A stretch of DNA of 64,000 nt from Litorivicinus sp. (lineage in GTDB: Bacteria > Pseudomonadota > Gammaproteobacteria > Pseudomonadales > Litorivicinaceae), in assembly GCA_028339155.1 (NCBI GenBank), contig JAOLBK010000002.1:51366-115365 (forward strand). The letters are read 5' to 3'. The position numbers were made by a program, and so were the translations under genes. The number at the start of each line of letters is the position of its first letter. Position 1 is the stretch's first letter. The notes under the pieces were generated by a model. It saw only the letters and a program-made list of their open reading frames with translations. It was not told the DNA's origin and did no database searches. Shown here piece after piece: positions 1 to 7,595 of this stretch.

Positions 1-1
1 T

Positions 2-631
2 CATCGAGATTCCAATGGCAATTCGGGCCTTTTGGAAGATGGAGCGGTGCAGTGGATGACAGCCGGTCGGGGAATATTGCATTCTGAAATGCCGGAGCAG
101 ACTGATGGGAGTCTTTGGGGCTTTCAAATTTGGTTGAACTTGCCGCAGCATTTGCAAATGTCTGAGCCTAGTTATCAGGACATTCCTGCCGCGGATGTCG
201 AAGAATTTTCTGAGGGTGGTGTTGAATTTAGGTTAGTTGCTGGCCCGTTGTTTGGGTATGTTGGCCCTGTCCAGACTCTATTGCCGGCGTTGATGGTTGA
301 TATCATGATAGAGCAAGGTCAAGTGGAATTGCCATTGCACGCAGACCATACGGTGATCCTATTCTGCTTTGAGGGAGCGCTTTCGGTGGCTGGGAAGGAG
401 ATTCGGGACGGTGAACTTGCTATTCTAACTGGGCAAGGCCCAGTTGGAATAGGAGCTGAGCGCGGCCGAGGCATCTTACTAAGTGCTGAGCCTCTTAATG
501 AACCGATAGCGCGCCACGGGCCATTCGTGCTGTCAACCGAATCTGAGCTCAAGCAGGCTTTTACGGATTATCAGTTGGGCCGGTTGGCTCCAAATCAGGC
601 GTCGTTTTTGGCGTCAAGTAACCTCGAGTAA
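2..631 (+). CDS. Pirin family protein, 5' end cut by window
   Basis: The reading frame is open from base 2, so the N-terminus lies outside the window; the first in-window start-like codon (TTG at 32) is internal. Residues just inside the edge read HRDSNGNSGLLEDG, then VQWMTAGRGILHSE, which matches the conserved metal-site region of pirins (cupin fold, Fe-binding His/Glu). The C-terminal half fits the pirin C-terminal cupin. Pirins are cytosolic; some act as quercetinases or redox-sensing cofactors, and the substrate here cannot be told. The 3' end overlaps the convergent MarR gene by 71 bp. It is probably unrelated to the flagellar genes. Confidence 0.88.
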   Translation, partial: HRDSNGNSGLLEDGAVQWMTAGRGILHSEMPEQTDGSLWGFQIWLNLPQHLQMSEPSYQDIPAADVEEFSEGGVEFRLVAGPLFGYVGPVQTLLPALMVDIMIEQGQVELPLHADHTVILFCFEGALSVAGKEIRDGELAILTGQGPVGIGAERGRGILLSAEPLNEPIARHGPFVLSTESELKQAFTDYQLGRLAPNQASFLASSNLE

Positions 632-1109
632 TCTCACCCGTATCTAATAGCGGTGCTGCATCGATGTGCCGCGCCCCCATCATCTCAGCGACTTGTTGAA
701 GAACGCAAACTAACTGGTGTTGCTCCCATTCGCGCAGTCCTTCAAATCGATGTAAAAAATTTTCCTGCAGTGGCTTAGGGGCTTTCAGTAGTAAGTCTTT
801 CCCAGCATCAGTAATGACTAAAAACACTTTACGGCGGTCGACGACCGAGCGTTGGCGCTCGAGTAATCCGCGACGCTCAAGTCGGTCAACGATGGAAGTC
901 ACCGTTGCTTGAGATAGATTGACCTCCGCGCTGATGACTCGAATGGGCTGTTCTTTCGTATTAGCAACTGTTTGGAGCACCAGGAGCTGTGGCGTGGTGA
1001 GGCCAAACTCTTTGCCCAGCCGATTTGAGTGCTGGTCTATTGCTCGTACGATGCGTCGGAGTGATACCAGCACCTCTGTTTCGAGATTATTTGCTTGCAC
1101 GAAAATCAT
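561..1109 (-). CDS. MarR family transcriptional regulator
   Basis: This 182-residue protein has the MarR winged-helix layout. An N-terminal dimerisation helix is followed by the recognition helix region (VNLSQATVTSIVDRLERRGL, about residues 65-84), the wing with DRRKVFLVITDAGK (about 92-105) and a C-terminal dimerisation helix. A 30-residue Pro/Thr-rich tail overlaps the end of the convergent pirin gene. It is divergent from the betaine transporter operon across about 270 bp that contains a perfect 11-bp inverted repeat, so control of that transporter or of itself is a reasonable inference. MarR proteins related to EctR control osmolyte genes in some marine bacteria, but assignment to that subgroup is not proven here. 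Confidence 0.88.
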   Translation of the reverse strand: MIFVQANNLETEVLVSLRRIVRAIDQHSNRLGKEFGLTTPQLLVLQTVANTKEQPIRVISAEVNLSQATVTSIVDRLERRGLLERQRSVVDRRKVFLVITDAGKDLLLKAPKPLQENFLHRFEGLREWEQHQLVCVLQQVAEMMGARHIDAAPLLDTGEITRGYLTPKTTPDLEPTGPTDNP

Positions 1110-1207
1110 CTTCTAAGTCATGGATTTGACTCACAGTGTGCCAGTACTTTGGAAGTTTGTAACTTGGTAAGTTTAGTGTTTTGCAACTCCGAATTTCTGT
1201 TTCGGTA

Positions 1208-1238
1208 CTTAAATTTTGCCTACAAAACAAAATTTAAG
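1208..1238. promoter_or_regulatory. Perfect inverted repeat, candidate operator between marR and proX
   Basis: The arms CTTAAATTTTG (1208-1218) and CAAAATTTAAG (1228-1238) are exact reverse complements separated by 9 bases. The site lies between the divergent marR and proX genes, where a MarR dimer would be expected to bind. A run of T follows the right arm (1241-1246), so a weak AT-rich terminator is an alternative reading. Confidence 0.45.
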
Positions 1239-1294
1239 GATTTTTTTATCAAATTTTTCAGAGATTTTAATTAACTTATTGTTTTTACTAAAAT

Positions 1295-1323
1295 TTGCTG
1301 AAACGCATATATTTAGCTAAACT
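1295..1323 (+). promoter_or_regulatory. Candidate sigma-70 promoter of the proX operon
   Basis: TTGCTG (1295-1300) and TAAACT (1318-1323) are spaced by 17 bases, each matching 4 of 6 consensus positions. A 10-bp palindrome TTTAGCTAAA (1312-1321) overlaps the -10 element and could be an operator half. The rest of the 1110-1381 intergenic stretch is AT-rich and holds no gene that I can see. Confidence 0.35.
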
Positions 1324-1381
1324 AATTAAAACCTTCGTGGGTGAAAAGAAAAGATAGAAATATTAATTTTTTGAGGATGAT

Positions 1382-2386
1382 ATGAAGCAATTATTAATTA
1401 GTATAGCTCTTACAGCAAGTGCTCTTCTTGCTGGCGGACAAGCCTTGGCCGCGGATTGCGGGAAGGTTGTTATTGGTGAAATGAATTGGGCCAGTGGCGA
1501 ATTTCTCGCCCGGCTGGATGGATTTATTTTGAAGGAAGGATACGGTTGTGAGGTTGAATATTTAACCGCAGGTACGATGCCTCAGGTTACATCAATGAAT
1601 GAAAAAGGATCGCCGGATTTTGCGTCAGAGCTTTGGGCTAACGCTGCCGCTGTTGCGATCGATGCCGCCGTTGGTGAGGGAAGGCTGGTTAAGCTAAATC
1701 CAGCGCCTATTTCTGGTGCCGGTGAGGGTTGGTTTGTTAGCGCTGCTGCTGCAGCTGCTTATCCGGAGCTTAAAACGATTGATGACATCATTAAGCGCCC
1801 TGATCTTTTTCCTCATCCTGAGGATCCAGGGAAGGGTGGCCTCCATACATGTCCTCCTGGTTGGGGCTGCCAGCTAGCAACAGCAAATTTGTTTCGTGCT
1901 CTTGATATGGAAGCAAAGGGATGGAAAATCATTGAAACTGGCTCAGGTGCTGGTCTAAATGGATCAATCTCCAAGGCTGGTGAGCGCAATGAAAATTGGA
2001 TCGGCTATCACTGGGCTCCAACATTACTGGTTGGAAAGTATAACTTGAAGCAGGTAGATCTTAATTCTGGATTTGATCAAGCGCATTGGGATAACTGCAT
2101 CTCGAAGGCTGTTGAGGAATGTGCGAATCCAAAGCGCAGCAATTGGACTGTGTCTGAAGTTGTGTCGCTTGCGCAAACAGATTTTGCAAAACGAGAGCCT
2201 GCGGCAGCAGATTATATAAAGGCACGGACGTTTGGCTTGGAGCTTCTTGGAAAGTACTTGACTTATATGGGTGACAATCAAGCCTCAGGTGAGGATACTG
2301 CGATAGAATTCTTGCTTAAAGAAGAGTCTGCGTGGAATGGATGGGTATCGGCTAGCGCCTTAACGAGAATCAAGGCAGCGCTGTAA
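1382..2386 (+). CDS. proX: Glycine betaine type ABC transporter, periplasmic substrate-binding protein
   Basis: The 334-residue protein starts with a typical signal peptide (MKQLLISIALTASALLAGG, cleavage near ALA/AD at residue 23-24). The mature part follows the OpuAC/ProX fold: an early strand VVIGEMNWASGEF, a Trp-rich ligand region and paired Cys residues (HTCPPGWGCQ, about 156-165) seen in several quaternary-amine binding proteins. It would capture betaine or a related compound in the periplasm and hand it to ProW/ProV encoded downstream. GAGGATGAT before ATG 1382 is a good ribosome site. A hairpin plus T-run follows the gene and would leave this subunit in excess over the permease. The exact ligand is not known. 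Confidence 0.88.
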   Translation: MKQLLISIALTASALLAGGQALAADCGKVVIGEMNWASGEFLARLDGFILKEGYGCEVEYLTAGTMPQVTSMNEKGSPDFASELWANAAAVAIDAAVGEGRLVKLNPAPISGAGEGWFVSAAAAAAYPELKTIDDIIKRPDLFPHPEDPGKGGLHTCPPGWGCQLATANLFRALDMEAKGWKIIETGSGAGLNGSISKAGERNENWIGYHWAPTLLVGKYNLKQVDLNSGFDQAHWDNCISKAVEECANPKRSNWTVSEVVSLAQTDFAKREPAAADYIKARTFGLELLGKYLTYMGDNQASGEDTAIEFLLKEESAWNGWVSASALTRIKAAL

Positions 2387-2414
2387 CTAAACAACTAGCA
2401 GAATTTAAAGTATC

Positions 2415-2444
2415 AAGACTCGAGGTTCGCCCCGGGTCTTTTTT
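2415..2444 (+). terminator. Attenuator-type hairpin between proX and proW
   Basis: The stem AAGACTCG (2415-2422) pairs with CGGGTCTT (2433-2440), with one G-T wobble, and is followed by a T run ending at 2444. This intrinsic terminator sits 13 bases before proW. Partial termination here would explain higher expression of the binding protein than of the membrane parts, a common arrangement for ABC importers. Confidence 0.65.
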
Positions 2445-2456
2445 ATGAGATGACAT

Positions 2457-3347
2457 ATGAATTGGTTGACAGACTTTCCAACGCTGGGTCGGGAAGATCT
2501 CCGTGATTTCAGGATGGCCATCGATCGGGGGTTTAAAGACTTTACCCGCTCCTACGGGGACAATATTGAGTCATTTTTTGATCCTTTGCTTTATTTTTTG
2601 ATTTGGCTAGAAAAACTGCTATTAGCCACTCCTTGGCCAGTATTTATTCTTGCTGTTTGTGGCCTTGCATGGATCGCAAGCCGGAGTAAAAGCATCGTTA
2701 TTGGCTCAGCCGTGAGCTTCTTTCTGATCGGATTCCTAGGTATGTGGGAAGACACAATGAGTACGGTTAGTATTATCATGGTGTGCACGATTGTTTGTAT
2801 CGGATTGGGGTTACCAATCGGTATTTTGATGTCCCGTTCTGATCGTACGCAGGCTGTGATCACTCCAGTACTTGACGTCATGCAGACGATCCCAAGTTTT
2901 GTATATCTGATTCCTGTGGTGATGCTGCTTGGGATCGGTAAAGTGCCTGGACTAATTTCCGTTGTGATTTATGCGATTCCTCCAATGATCCGATTAACTA
3001 ATTTAGGAATCCGCTTGGTCGACCGCGAGGTTCTTGAGGCAGCTGACGCGTTCGGTGCTAGTGCCTGGCAAAAGCTTATCGGAGTGCAAATTCCTTTGGC
3101 ACTTCCTAATATTTTTGCGGGCGTAAATCAGACTATCATGATGTCTTTGGCAATGGTGGTGATCGCGTCGATGATCGGAGTTACCGGTTTGGGACAACCT
3201 GTGTTGAGGGCGATCTCGAATCAGTACCTCGCTATGGGATTGTTGAATGGTCTTGCGCTTGTGGCGTTGGCGATTATCTTTGATCGCATTAGTCAATCTT
3301 ATGGAAAGCGCTTACAGAGTCATCGAACTGGAGGTCATGATGAGTAA
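2457..3347 (+). CDS. proW: Glycine betaine type ABC transporter permease
   Basis: The 296-residue polytopic membrane protein has the ProW/OpuAB layout. A cytoplasmic N-terminal stretch is followed by transmembrane segments from about residue 58 and the permease domain. The coupling-helix EAA-type motif lies around residues 195-215 (EAADAFGASAWQKLIGVQIP), just after the strongly conserved block MQTIPSFVYLIPVVMLLGIG. It forms the channel through the inner membrane for the solute delivered by ProX. Its end overlaps the start of proV by 8 bases, so the two are translationally coupled. Confidence 0.93.
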   Translation: MNWLTDFPTLGREDLRDFRMAIDRGFKDFTRSYGDNIESFFDPLLYFLIWLEKLLLATPWPVFILAVCGLAWIASRSKSIVIGSAVSFFLIGFLGMWEDTMSTVSIIMVCTIVCIGLGLPIGILMSRSDRTQAVITPVLDVMQTIPSFVYLIPVVMLLGIGKVPGLISVVIYAIPPMIRLTNLGIRLVDREVLEAADAFGASAWQKLIGVQIPLALPNIFAGVNQTIMMSLAMVVIASMIGVTGLGQPVLRAISNQYLAMGLLNGLALVALAIIFDRISQSYGKRLQSHRTGGHDE

Positions 3348-4383
3348 CGCCAAAATCGAAATTCGTCACCTCTACAAGATCTTTGGTCCTGATCCAGTTG
3401 CGATGATGGAGAAGGTTCGTGAAGGTGTCGGTAAAGACCAGATGATCGAAGAGTTTGGTCATGTCCTGGGCCTTAGCGACATCAATTTGAAAATACCCGA
3501 GAAGGGAATTCAAGTCGTTATGGGCCTGTCTGGATCTGGAAAGTCTACTTTGATTCGTCACATCAATCGATTGATTGAGCCAACTACTGGCGATGTTTTG
3601 GTCGAAGGAGAAAATGTCCTTGAAATGAATGAGCAGGCATTGCGAAACTTCAGGAGACACCGGGCATCGATGGTTTTTCAGAAGTTTGCTCTCCTACCTC
3701 ACCGAACGGTCATGGAAAATACGGTTTACGGGCTTGAGATTCAGGGATTAGCCGAAAAAGAAGCGCGCAAGCAGGCTGCACATTGGATCGACCGGGTCGG
3801 GCTATCTGGGTATGAGGAAAATTATCCGCAACAGCTGTCAGGCGGAATGCAGCAGCGGGTTGGGCTCGCAAGAGCGCTTGCTACGGATGCGGATATTCTT
3901 TTAATGGATGAAGCCTTTAGTGCATTGGACCCATTGATTCGTGCTGATATGCAAAATATCTTGTTAGATTTGCAGCAAGAGCTACACAAAACTATTGTAT
4001 TTATAACGCATGACCTCGAGGAGGCCTTGCGTATTGGCGACCAGATTGCAATTTTACGCGATGGCGAAGTTGTTCAGCAGGGCACGCCACAGCAAATCAT
4101 CTTGAAACCTAAAGATGATTACATCGCTGATTTTACGAAAGACATCAATCGGGGTCGAGTGATTCAGCTGAAGACGATTATGTCTCCAGTGAATGATTTA
4201 CTCGGCCCGGAATTATCGGGGGAAATGATGGTTGAGGATGCTGCTCAGGTGGTAACTGAGTCCCCGTCATCGCAGGCACGTGTTATTGATGATTCTGGCC
4301 GAGTGATTGGGGCCGTCAATATTACTAATTTGATCCGGGCTATGGCCCGGCCTGATATCGAAACTCGACTCGAAGAATTGTAG
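3340..4383 (+). CDS. proV: Glycine betaine type ABC transporter ATPase
   Basis: This is the cytoplasmic ATPase that powers uptake through ProW. Visible motifs are Walker A GLSGSGKST (about residues 63-71), signature LSGGMQQRVGLARAL (about 167-181), Walker B with ILLMDEAFSALD, the switch His in FITHDLEEALR, and a C-terminal regulatory region with a single short CBS-like segment. Start choice: two adjacent ATGs (3337 and 3340) exist, and GGAGG at 3330-3334 is better spaced for 3340, giving 347 residues. E. coli ProV is about 400, so the CBS part is shortened. The first 45 residues (KIFGPDP and following) are typical for ProV/OpuAA. Confidence 0.94.
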   Translation: MSNAKIEIRHLYKIFGPDPVAMMEKVREGVGKDQMIEEFGHVLGLSDINLKIPEKGIQVVMGLSGSGKSTLIRHINRLIEPTTGDVLVEGENVLEMNEQALRNFRRHRASMVFQKFALLPHRTVMENTVYGLEIQGLAEKEARKQAAHWIDRVGLSGYEENYPQQLSGGMQQRVGLARALATDADILLMDEAFSALDPLIRADMQNILLDLQQELHKTIVFITHDLEEALRIGDQIAILRDGEVVQQGTPQQIILKPKDDYIADFTKDINRGRVIQLKTIMSPVNDLLGPELSGEMMVEDAAQVVTESPSSQARVIDDSGRVIGAVNITNLIRAMARPDIETRLEEL

Positions 4384-4710
4384 ATGCCTAAAGATGCTCG
4401 GCTTGTATATTCAACGGAGTCGGGCCGTATTCGAACCAACCCTGAAAATACGTCACTAATTAATCCGGAAGATGCCGTCTGCTCAGTTCGACGAGAAAAG
4501 AAAGGTCGGGGCGGCAAAGAGGTGACCGTAGTTTTCGACGTTCCTGGCGGCGACATGGAATTGAAAAAGCTGGGTAAGGGGATCAAGAAGAAACTTGGCA
4601 CGGGCGGATCAGCGAAGGACGGTTGCATTGTGATACAGGGCAATCATGTTGATGCTATTTTAGCATTTTTAAAAGACATTGGGCATCAAGCTAAAAAGAC
4701 AGGTGGATGA
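4384..4710 (+). CDS. yciH: YciH/SUI1 family translation initiation-type protein
   Basis: The 108-residue protein belongs to the eIF1/SUI1-like YciH family. The C-terminal half has the conserved GRGGKEVTVV strand, the KKLGTGGSAKDG loop and the segment IVIQGNHVDAILAFLKDIGH. The bacterial proteins bind the small ribosomal subunit or RNA and influence start-site choice; the precise job is poorly known. ATG 4384 directly follows the proV stop codon and the end overlaps the flavin reductase gene by 4 bases (ATGA), so it is cotranscribed with the transporter. The pairing with an osmolyte importer is unusual and may only reflect operon packing. Confidence 0.88.
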   Translation: MPKDARLVYSTESGRIRTNPENTSLINPEDAVCSVRREKKGRGGKEVTVVFDVPGGDMELKKLGKGIKKKLGTGGSAKDGCIVIQGNHVDAILAFLKDIGHQAKKTGG

Positions 4711-5192
4711 CAGTTCCTATAGATATTTTTAAGCAGGCCATGGGATCATTCCCAACCGGTGTCACTGTGACGACAGCTTATAGCCGGGCTGGCAAAGTAA
4801 CTGGTATGACGGCTAGTGCATTTAGTTCGGTTTCACTTGATCCATTGCTGGTTATGATGTGTCCAGCCCGGGATTCGGAATGCTTTGGTTCTCTAACCGA
4901 GGCAGAGTATTTTAGCATCCATATTCTGGGCGGTGACCAAGAAGAACTTGCCTGGCAGTTTGCGAAGCCAGGTATTGAGAAAACCTTGGGATTAGAGATC
5001 AATAGGGGGCCGTGCGGCGCACCCAAAATTGAAGGATGTCTGGCTTTCCTAGAATGTCGTCATTATGCGCTTTACGAGGGTGGTGATCACGGAATTTTGT
5101 TGGGCGAGGTTATGCACATTGATCTTCCTGACCCTGATCGGCCACCATTGGTATACTGTAAAAGCGTTATTGGTTCGTTACCTGCATTTTAA
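4707..5192 (+). CDS. Flavin reductase-like domain protein
   Basis: The 161-residue protein fits the FMN-binding flavin reductase domain of HpaC-type enzymes. It has MGSFPTGVTVTTA near the N-terminus, GMTASAFSSVSLDPLLVMMC (about 33-52) for flavin binding, and a C-terminal ILLGEVMHIDL strand with a terminal Pro/Leu-Val-Tyr segment. Such enzymes supply reduced flavin to a partner monooxygenase, using NAD(P)H; no partner gene is seen here. It is the last gene of the proXWV-yciH unit. The following 138 bases are T-rich and show no clear gene. Confidence 0.85.
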   Translation: MTVPIDIFKQAMGSFPTGVTVTTAYSRAGKVTGMTASAFSSVSLDPLLVMMCPARDSECFGSLTEAEYFSIHILGGDQEELAWQFAKPGIEKTLGLEINRGPCGAPKIEGCLAFLECRHYALYEGGDHGILLGEVMHIDLPDPDRPPLVYCKSVIGSLPAF

Positions 5193-5330
5193 TGTTGACA
5201 ATTTTGGTTGGTTTTTTTTGACTCTAGTAATGATCACTTTTTTTCCCTTTGACTTTCAAATCCGAGGGTGTTTTTGCGCCGCGAAACGTAATTCTCTTTT
5301 ATTGAATAAAGAAAAAATTTGGTTCAGTGC

Positions 5331-6083
5331 ATGCTCCGAATAGGACAATTTTTAATACTCCTTTTAAGCTTTGAGGCACCTGCCTCTGATGGCAAAATTT
5401 TGCATTATGAAATTGATTGGGGTCCCGTAATATTGGCAGACCTCGAGATGGAATTATTGGCAGAAGACCCCATTCGATCGGTCAAAGTTAATATAGCTTC
5501 GCGTGGTGTGACTACTTGGATTAGCGAGTTTCAGTCCAAATTAGAGATTGTAATGCTCAAGGGTGGCGCCAGAATTCTGGATGGGACTGGTAAGTGGGGT
5601 GATTCTCTTAGCAATATTACGGTAAGTTGGCTACCTGATCAGTCCGAGCCTTTAGTTGATTTATATCGATCGAAGCCACGAAAGTACGCACTTACTCCGC
5701 TGCCTCCGGGCTCGACTGGGGGCACTGTTGATCCATTTACACCATTGTTTGAAATCAGCGCTAAATTAGCTCAGGGTGGAGCTTGTAAAGGTGATTATCG
5801 GGTGTTTGATGGTGTTCGTCGATACGACTTGGTGATTACAAATGGCGGCCAGGTAAGTTTGCCTGATGGCACGCCGTCAGTCGTGGGCGAGATAGGATTT
5901 GTTTGCGACGTTGAATTGACGAAAATCGGCGGGTTTTCTGCTCGGCGAGGTTTATTTAGCTCCAGTGAAGCAGAGATTACTCGAACGGTGTGGTTTGGAA
6001 ATTTGCGTAATCACTGGATTCCAGTTCGGGTAGAAGTAAATTCTCCATTTGGTGCGATCGTAGCGCGATTTATCGAGCCTTAA
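5331..6083 (+). CDS. DUF3108-like secreted protein
   Basis: The frame is open from TTG 5319, but ATG 5331 gives a clean signal peptide (MLRIGQFLILLLSFEAPASD) and a 250-residue product. The mature part is rich in beta strands. It includes YRVFDGVRRYDLVI (about residues 160-173) and a C-terminal RTVWFGNLRNHWIPVRVEV segment, matching the pattern of DUF3108 proteins, which are periplasmic or outer-membrane associated beta-sheet proteins of unknown function. The C-terminal VEVNSPFGAIVARF is typical of the family. No functional link with either neighbour is evident. Confidence 0.7.
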   Translation: MLRIGQFLILLLSFEAPASDGKILHYEIDWGPVILADLEMELLAEDPIRSVKVNIASRGVTTWISEFQSKLEIVMLKGGARILDGTGKWGDSLSNITVSWLPDQSEPLVDLYRSKPRKYALTPLPPGSTGGTVDPFTPLFEISAKLAQGGACKGDYRVFDGVRRYDLVITNGGQVSLPDGTPSVVGEIGFVCDVELTKIGGFSARRGLFSSSEAEITRTVWFGNLRNHWIPVRVEVNSPFGAIVARFIEP

Positions 6084-6464
6084 TATTCCCTGTCGAATCA
6101 AAATTGATGCAGTTTGATCCGCATCGCGAATTTTTTGCTTAGACAGTCAAAATTAAGAATCCTACTTAACTGGCTTGCATTATTTAAAAAACGGCCAGCT
6201 TATGTGACTGATGAATTGGCGTGGATGAAGGAAGTCGCATTTCTAGATGAACTCTATTCCTAATCAGTCCAGATAAATGTGATGGCGGCTGCCAATTTGA
6301 ACTCGCAATTTCCTAATTTGTTATCGGTAGAATATTTCAACGGTCACGGGCATGCCGCACATTCAAGTTACGAAAACTAAAAATAGCCAGCAGTGTTGAC
6401 CTTTTTCGGTTTTGAGAATTAAACGTGCAACGTATACTCTATGAGGAATATTGATTGGGAGTCT
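6084..6464. other. Intergenic stretch with no visible gene
   Basis: About 380 bases without a convincing reading frame on either strand. The only candidate signal is TATACT at 6433-6438, which could be the -10 element for the small-protein pair that follows; it would place the RNA start near 6445, downstream of the first in-frame ATG (6441). Confidence 0.5.
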
Positions 6465-6467
6465 ATG

Positions 6468-6686
6468 ATGTTTCGCTTCGGCGGTCCTAACTGCAAAGTA
6501 TGTCGTTTGATTCGTGTGTATCTGCTAGTTGCAGTGCCTGTTTTGATGATGATGTGGATTCGCCCTGAGTTCCAGATTCCGGCGGGTATTGACGGCCGCG
6601 CAGTCGTTGGTTATGGATTTGGCATCATCTTGGTGTTGGTGATTGTCTACCGTTATTATATAGACATATATCGTAAAAAGAGATGA
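6468..6686 (+). CDS. Small membrane protein with N-terminal CxxC
   Basis: This protein has no family that I recognise. From ATG 6468 it has 72 residues: a CKVC pair near residues 9-12, two transmembrane segments (about 17-33 and 47-64) and a basic tail RYYIDIYRKKR. The longer start at 6441 is less likely, because GGGAG at 6458-6462 fits the ATG pair at 6465/6468 and a possible -10 element sits just before 6441. The stop overlaps the next gene by 4 bases (ATGA), so the two are coupled. A redox or metal role for the Cys pair is only a guess. Confidence 0.6.
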   Translation: MFRFGGPNCKVCRLIRVYLLVAVPVLMMMWIRPEFQIPAGIDGRAVVGYGFGIILVLVIVYRYYIDIYRKKR

Positions 6687-6925
6687 TTTTGGAGAGGCCA
6701 AATTGTTGGAAGTGCGAATTTTTTCGTATTAGCTGGGATCGAAAATTCCCTTATAAATGCGAAGCGTTGGGTTTTAAGAGTCAGTCCTTGCCTTGTATTC
6801 AGGTGATGAGTATTGATGGTCGTCCATGTCAGGCCTTTCAGGTAAAGCCGCAAAGCGAGATGGACGAGCGCTCTGACGATTCGAGGCCTGGTATTAAAGG
6901 GCGAGAGACGGATCGCTATGTCTGA
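6683..6925 (+). CDS. Small four-cysteine conserved protein
   Basis: The 80-residue product has CWKCEFFRISWD at residues 8-19, followed by FPYKCEALGFKSQSLPC and GRPCQAF. This spacing is that of a short, widely conserved proteobacterial protein sometimes mislabelled as a uracil-DNA glycosylase. Five Cys residues suggest a zinc or iron-sulphur site, but no function is established. It overlaps the preceding membrane-protein gene by 4 bases, so the two may act together. About 650 bases downstream comes motA, with the minus-strand lipoprotein gene between them. Confidence 0.65.
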   Translation: MILERPNCWKCEFFRISWDRKFPYKCEALGFKSQSLPCIQVMSIDGRPCQAFQVKPQSEMDERSDDSRPGIKGRETDRYV

Positions 6926-6926
6926 T

Positions 6927-7436
6927 TTAATCTCTGACCATTAATATTGGTTGAGAGGCGTCAGACCTCTGACGACAGAAGACTGAGCCCTGATATATAT
7001 AGATAGAGCATGCAAACCGGTCACCATGCCACGAGTCTTCATTTAACCAGTAGTTCTCGACTGTAAGACCAGGAAAAACGTTGGGATTCAACGCCGGGCT
7101 GTCACAACTTTTTTCAATGATCTCTTTGAACTCTGATTTTGTCGGTAAGCGCCACTGCTCTCCTGATTTTTTGGAGAAATCTTGAAGGTAAGAATCTGCC
7201 TCGATTCTCGTCATTTCGAATGGTTCACCTAAGCATTTCTTGCCCTGAAATGATTGCCCAGCTTTACATCGGTACCAAACTGTTCCACTGATGTGTTGCG
7301 CAAGCCCCTGGGTCTCGTTGACCATGAAGCGGCCATAATCTTGAGGTGAAAAGGTCTCTGTGCAATTGGGCTGCTCGCCCCTTCGCTCGCAACCAATGAG
7401 CATTATCGTGGAGATGATTAGACACCAGAAACGCAT
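6927..7436 (-). CDS. DUF1566/Lcl-type lipoprotein
   Basis: The frame opens at 7463 but ATG 7436 has AAGGGGA just upstream and gives a lipoprotein signal MRFWCLIISTIMLIGC, with the acylated Cys at residue 16. The 169-residue product contains EQWRLPTKSEFKEII (about 113-127) and a later VENYWLNE...SVFCRQR region. This is the fold signature of the Lcl C-terminal/DUF1566 domain, related to formylglycine-generating-enzyme type lectin-like folds. It is probably anchored in the outer or inner membrane, facing the periplasm. The function is unknown; it is divergent from motA. Confidence 0.75.
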   Translation of the reverse strand: MRFWCLIISTIMLIGCERRGEQPNCTETFSPQDYGRFMVNETQGLAQHISGTVWYRCKAGQSFQGKKCLGEPFEMTRIEADSYLQDFSKKSGEQWRLPTKSEFKEIIEKSCDSPALNPNVFPGLTVENYWLNEDSWHGDRFACSIYIYQGSVFCRQRSDASQPILMVRD

Positions 7437-7520
7437 GCTTTCCCCTTGTTCACTAGAAATCATTTACTCTTCATGACTTGGATACTATATCGGACGATTT
7501 TCAAAAACGTTGATTTGCTG

Positions 7521-7547
7521 TAAATGTTTTGGTGAAGTTGCCGATAT
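7521..7547 (+). promoter_or_regulatory. Sigma-28 (FliA) type promoter of motAB
   Basis: TAAATGTT (7521-7528), an 11-base spacer, then GCCGATAT (7540-7547). This is close to the FliA consensus TAAAGTTT-N11-GCCGATAA. It lies 49 bases before motA, which makes the stator operon a late class gene set. Confidence 0.85.
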
Positions 7548-7595
7548 ATCAGCCTGAGTTAATCGGGATTAACTTTTTTGATTTTGGAGAAGTAG

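Noticed and set aside
5065..5343. Plus-strand 92-codon frame across the end of the flavin reductase gene
   Set aside because: It overlaps a recognised gene in another frame, has biased Phe/Trp-rich composition, and no ribosome site.
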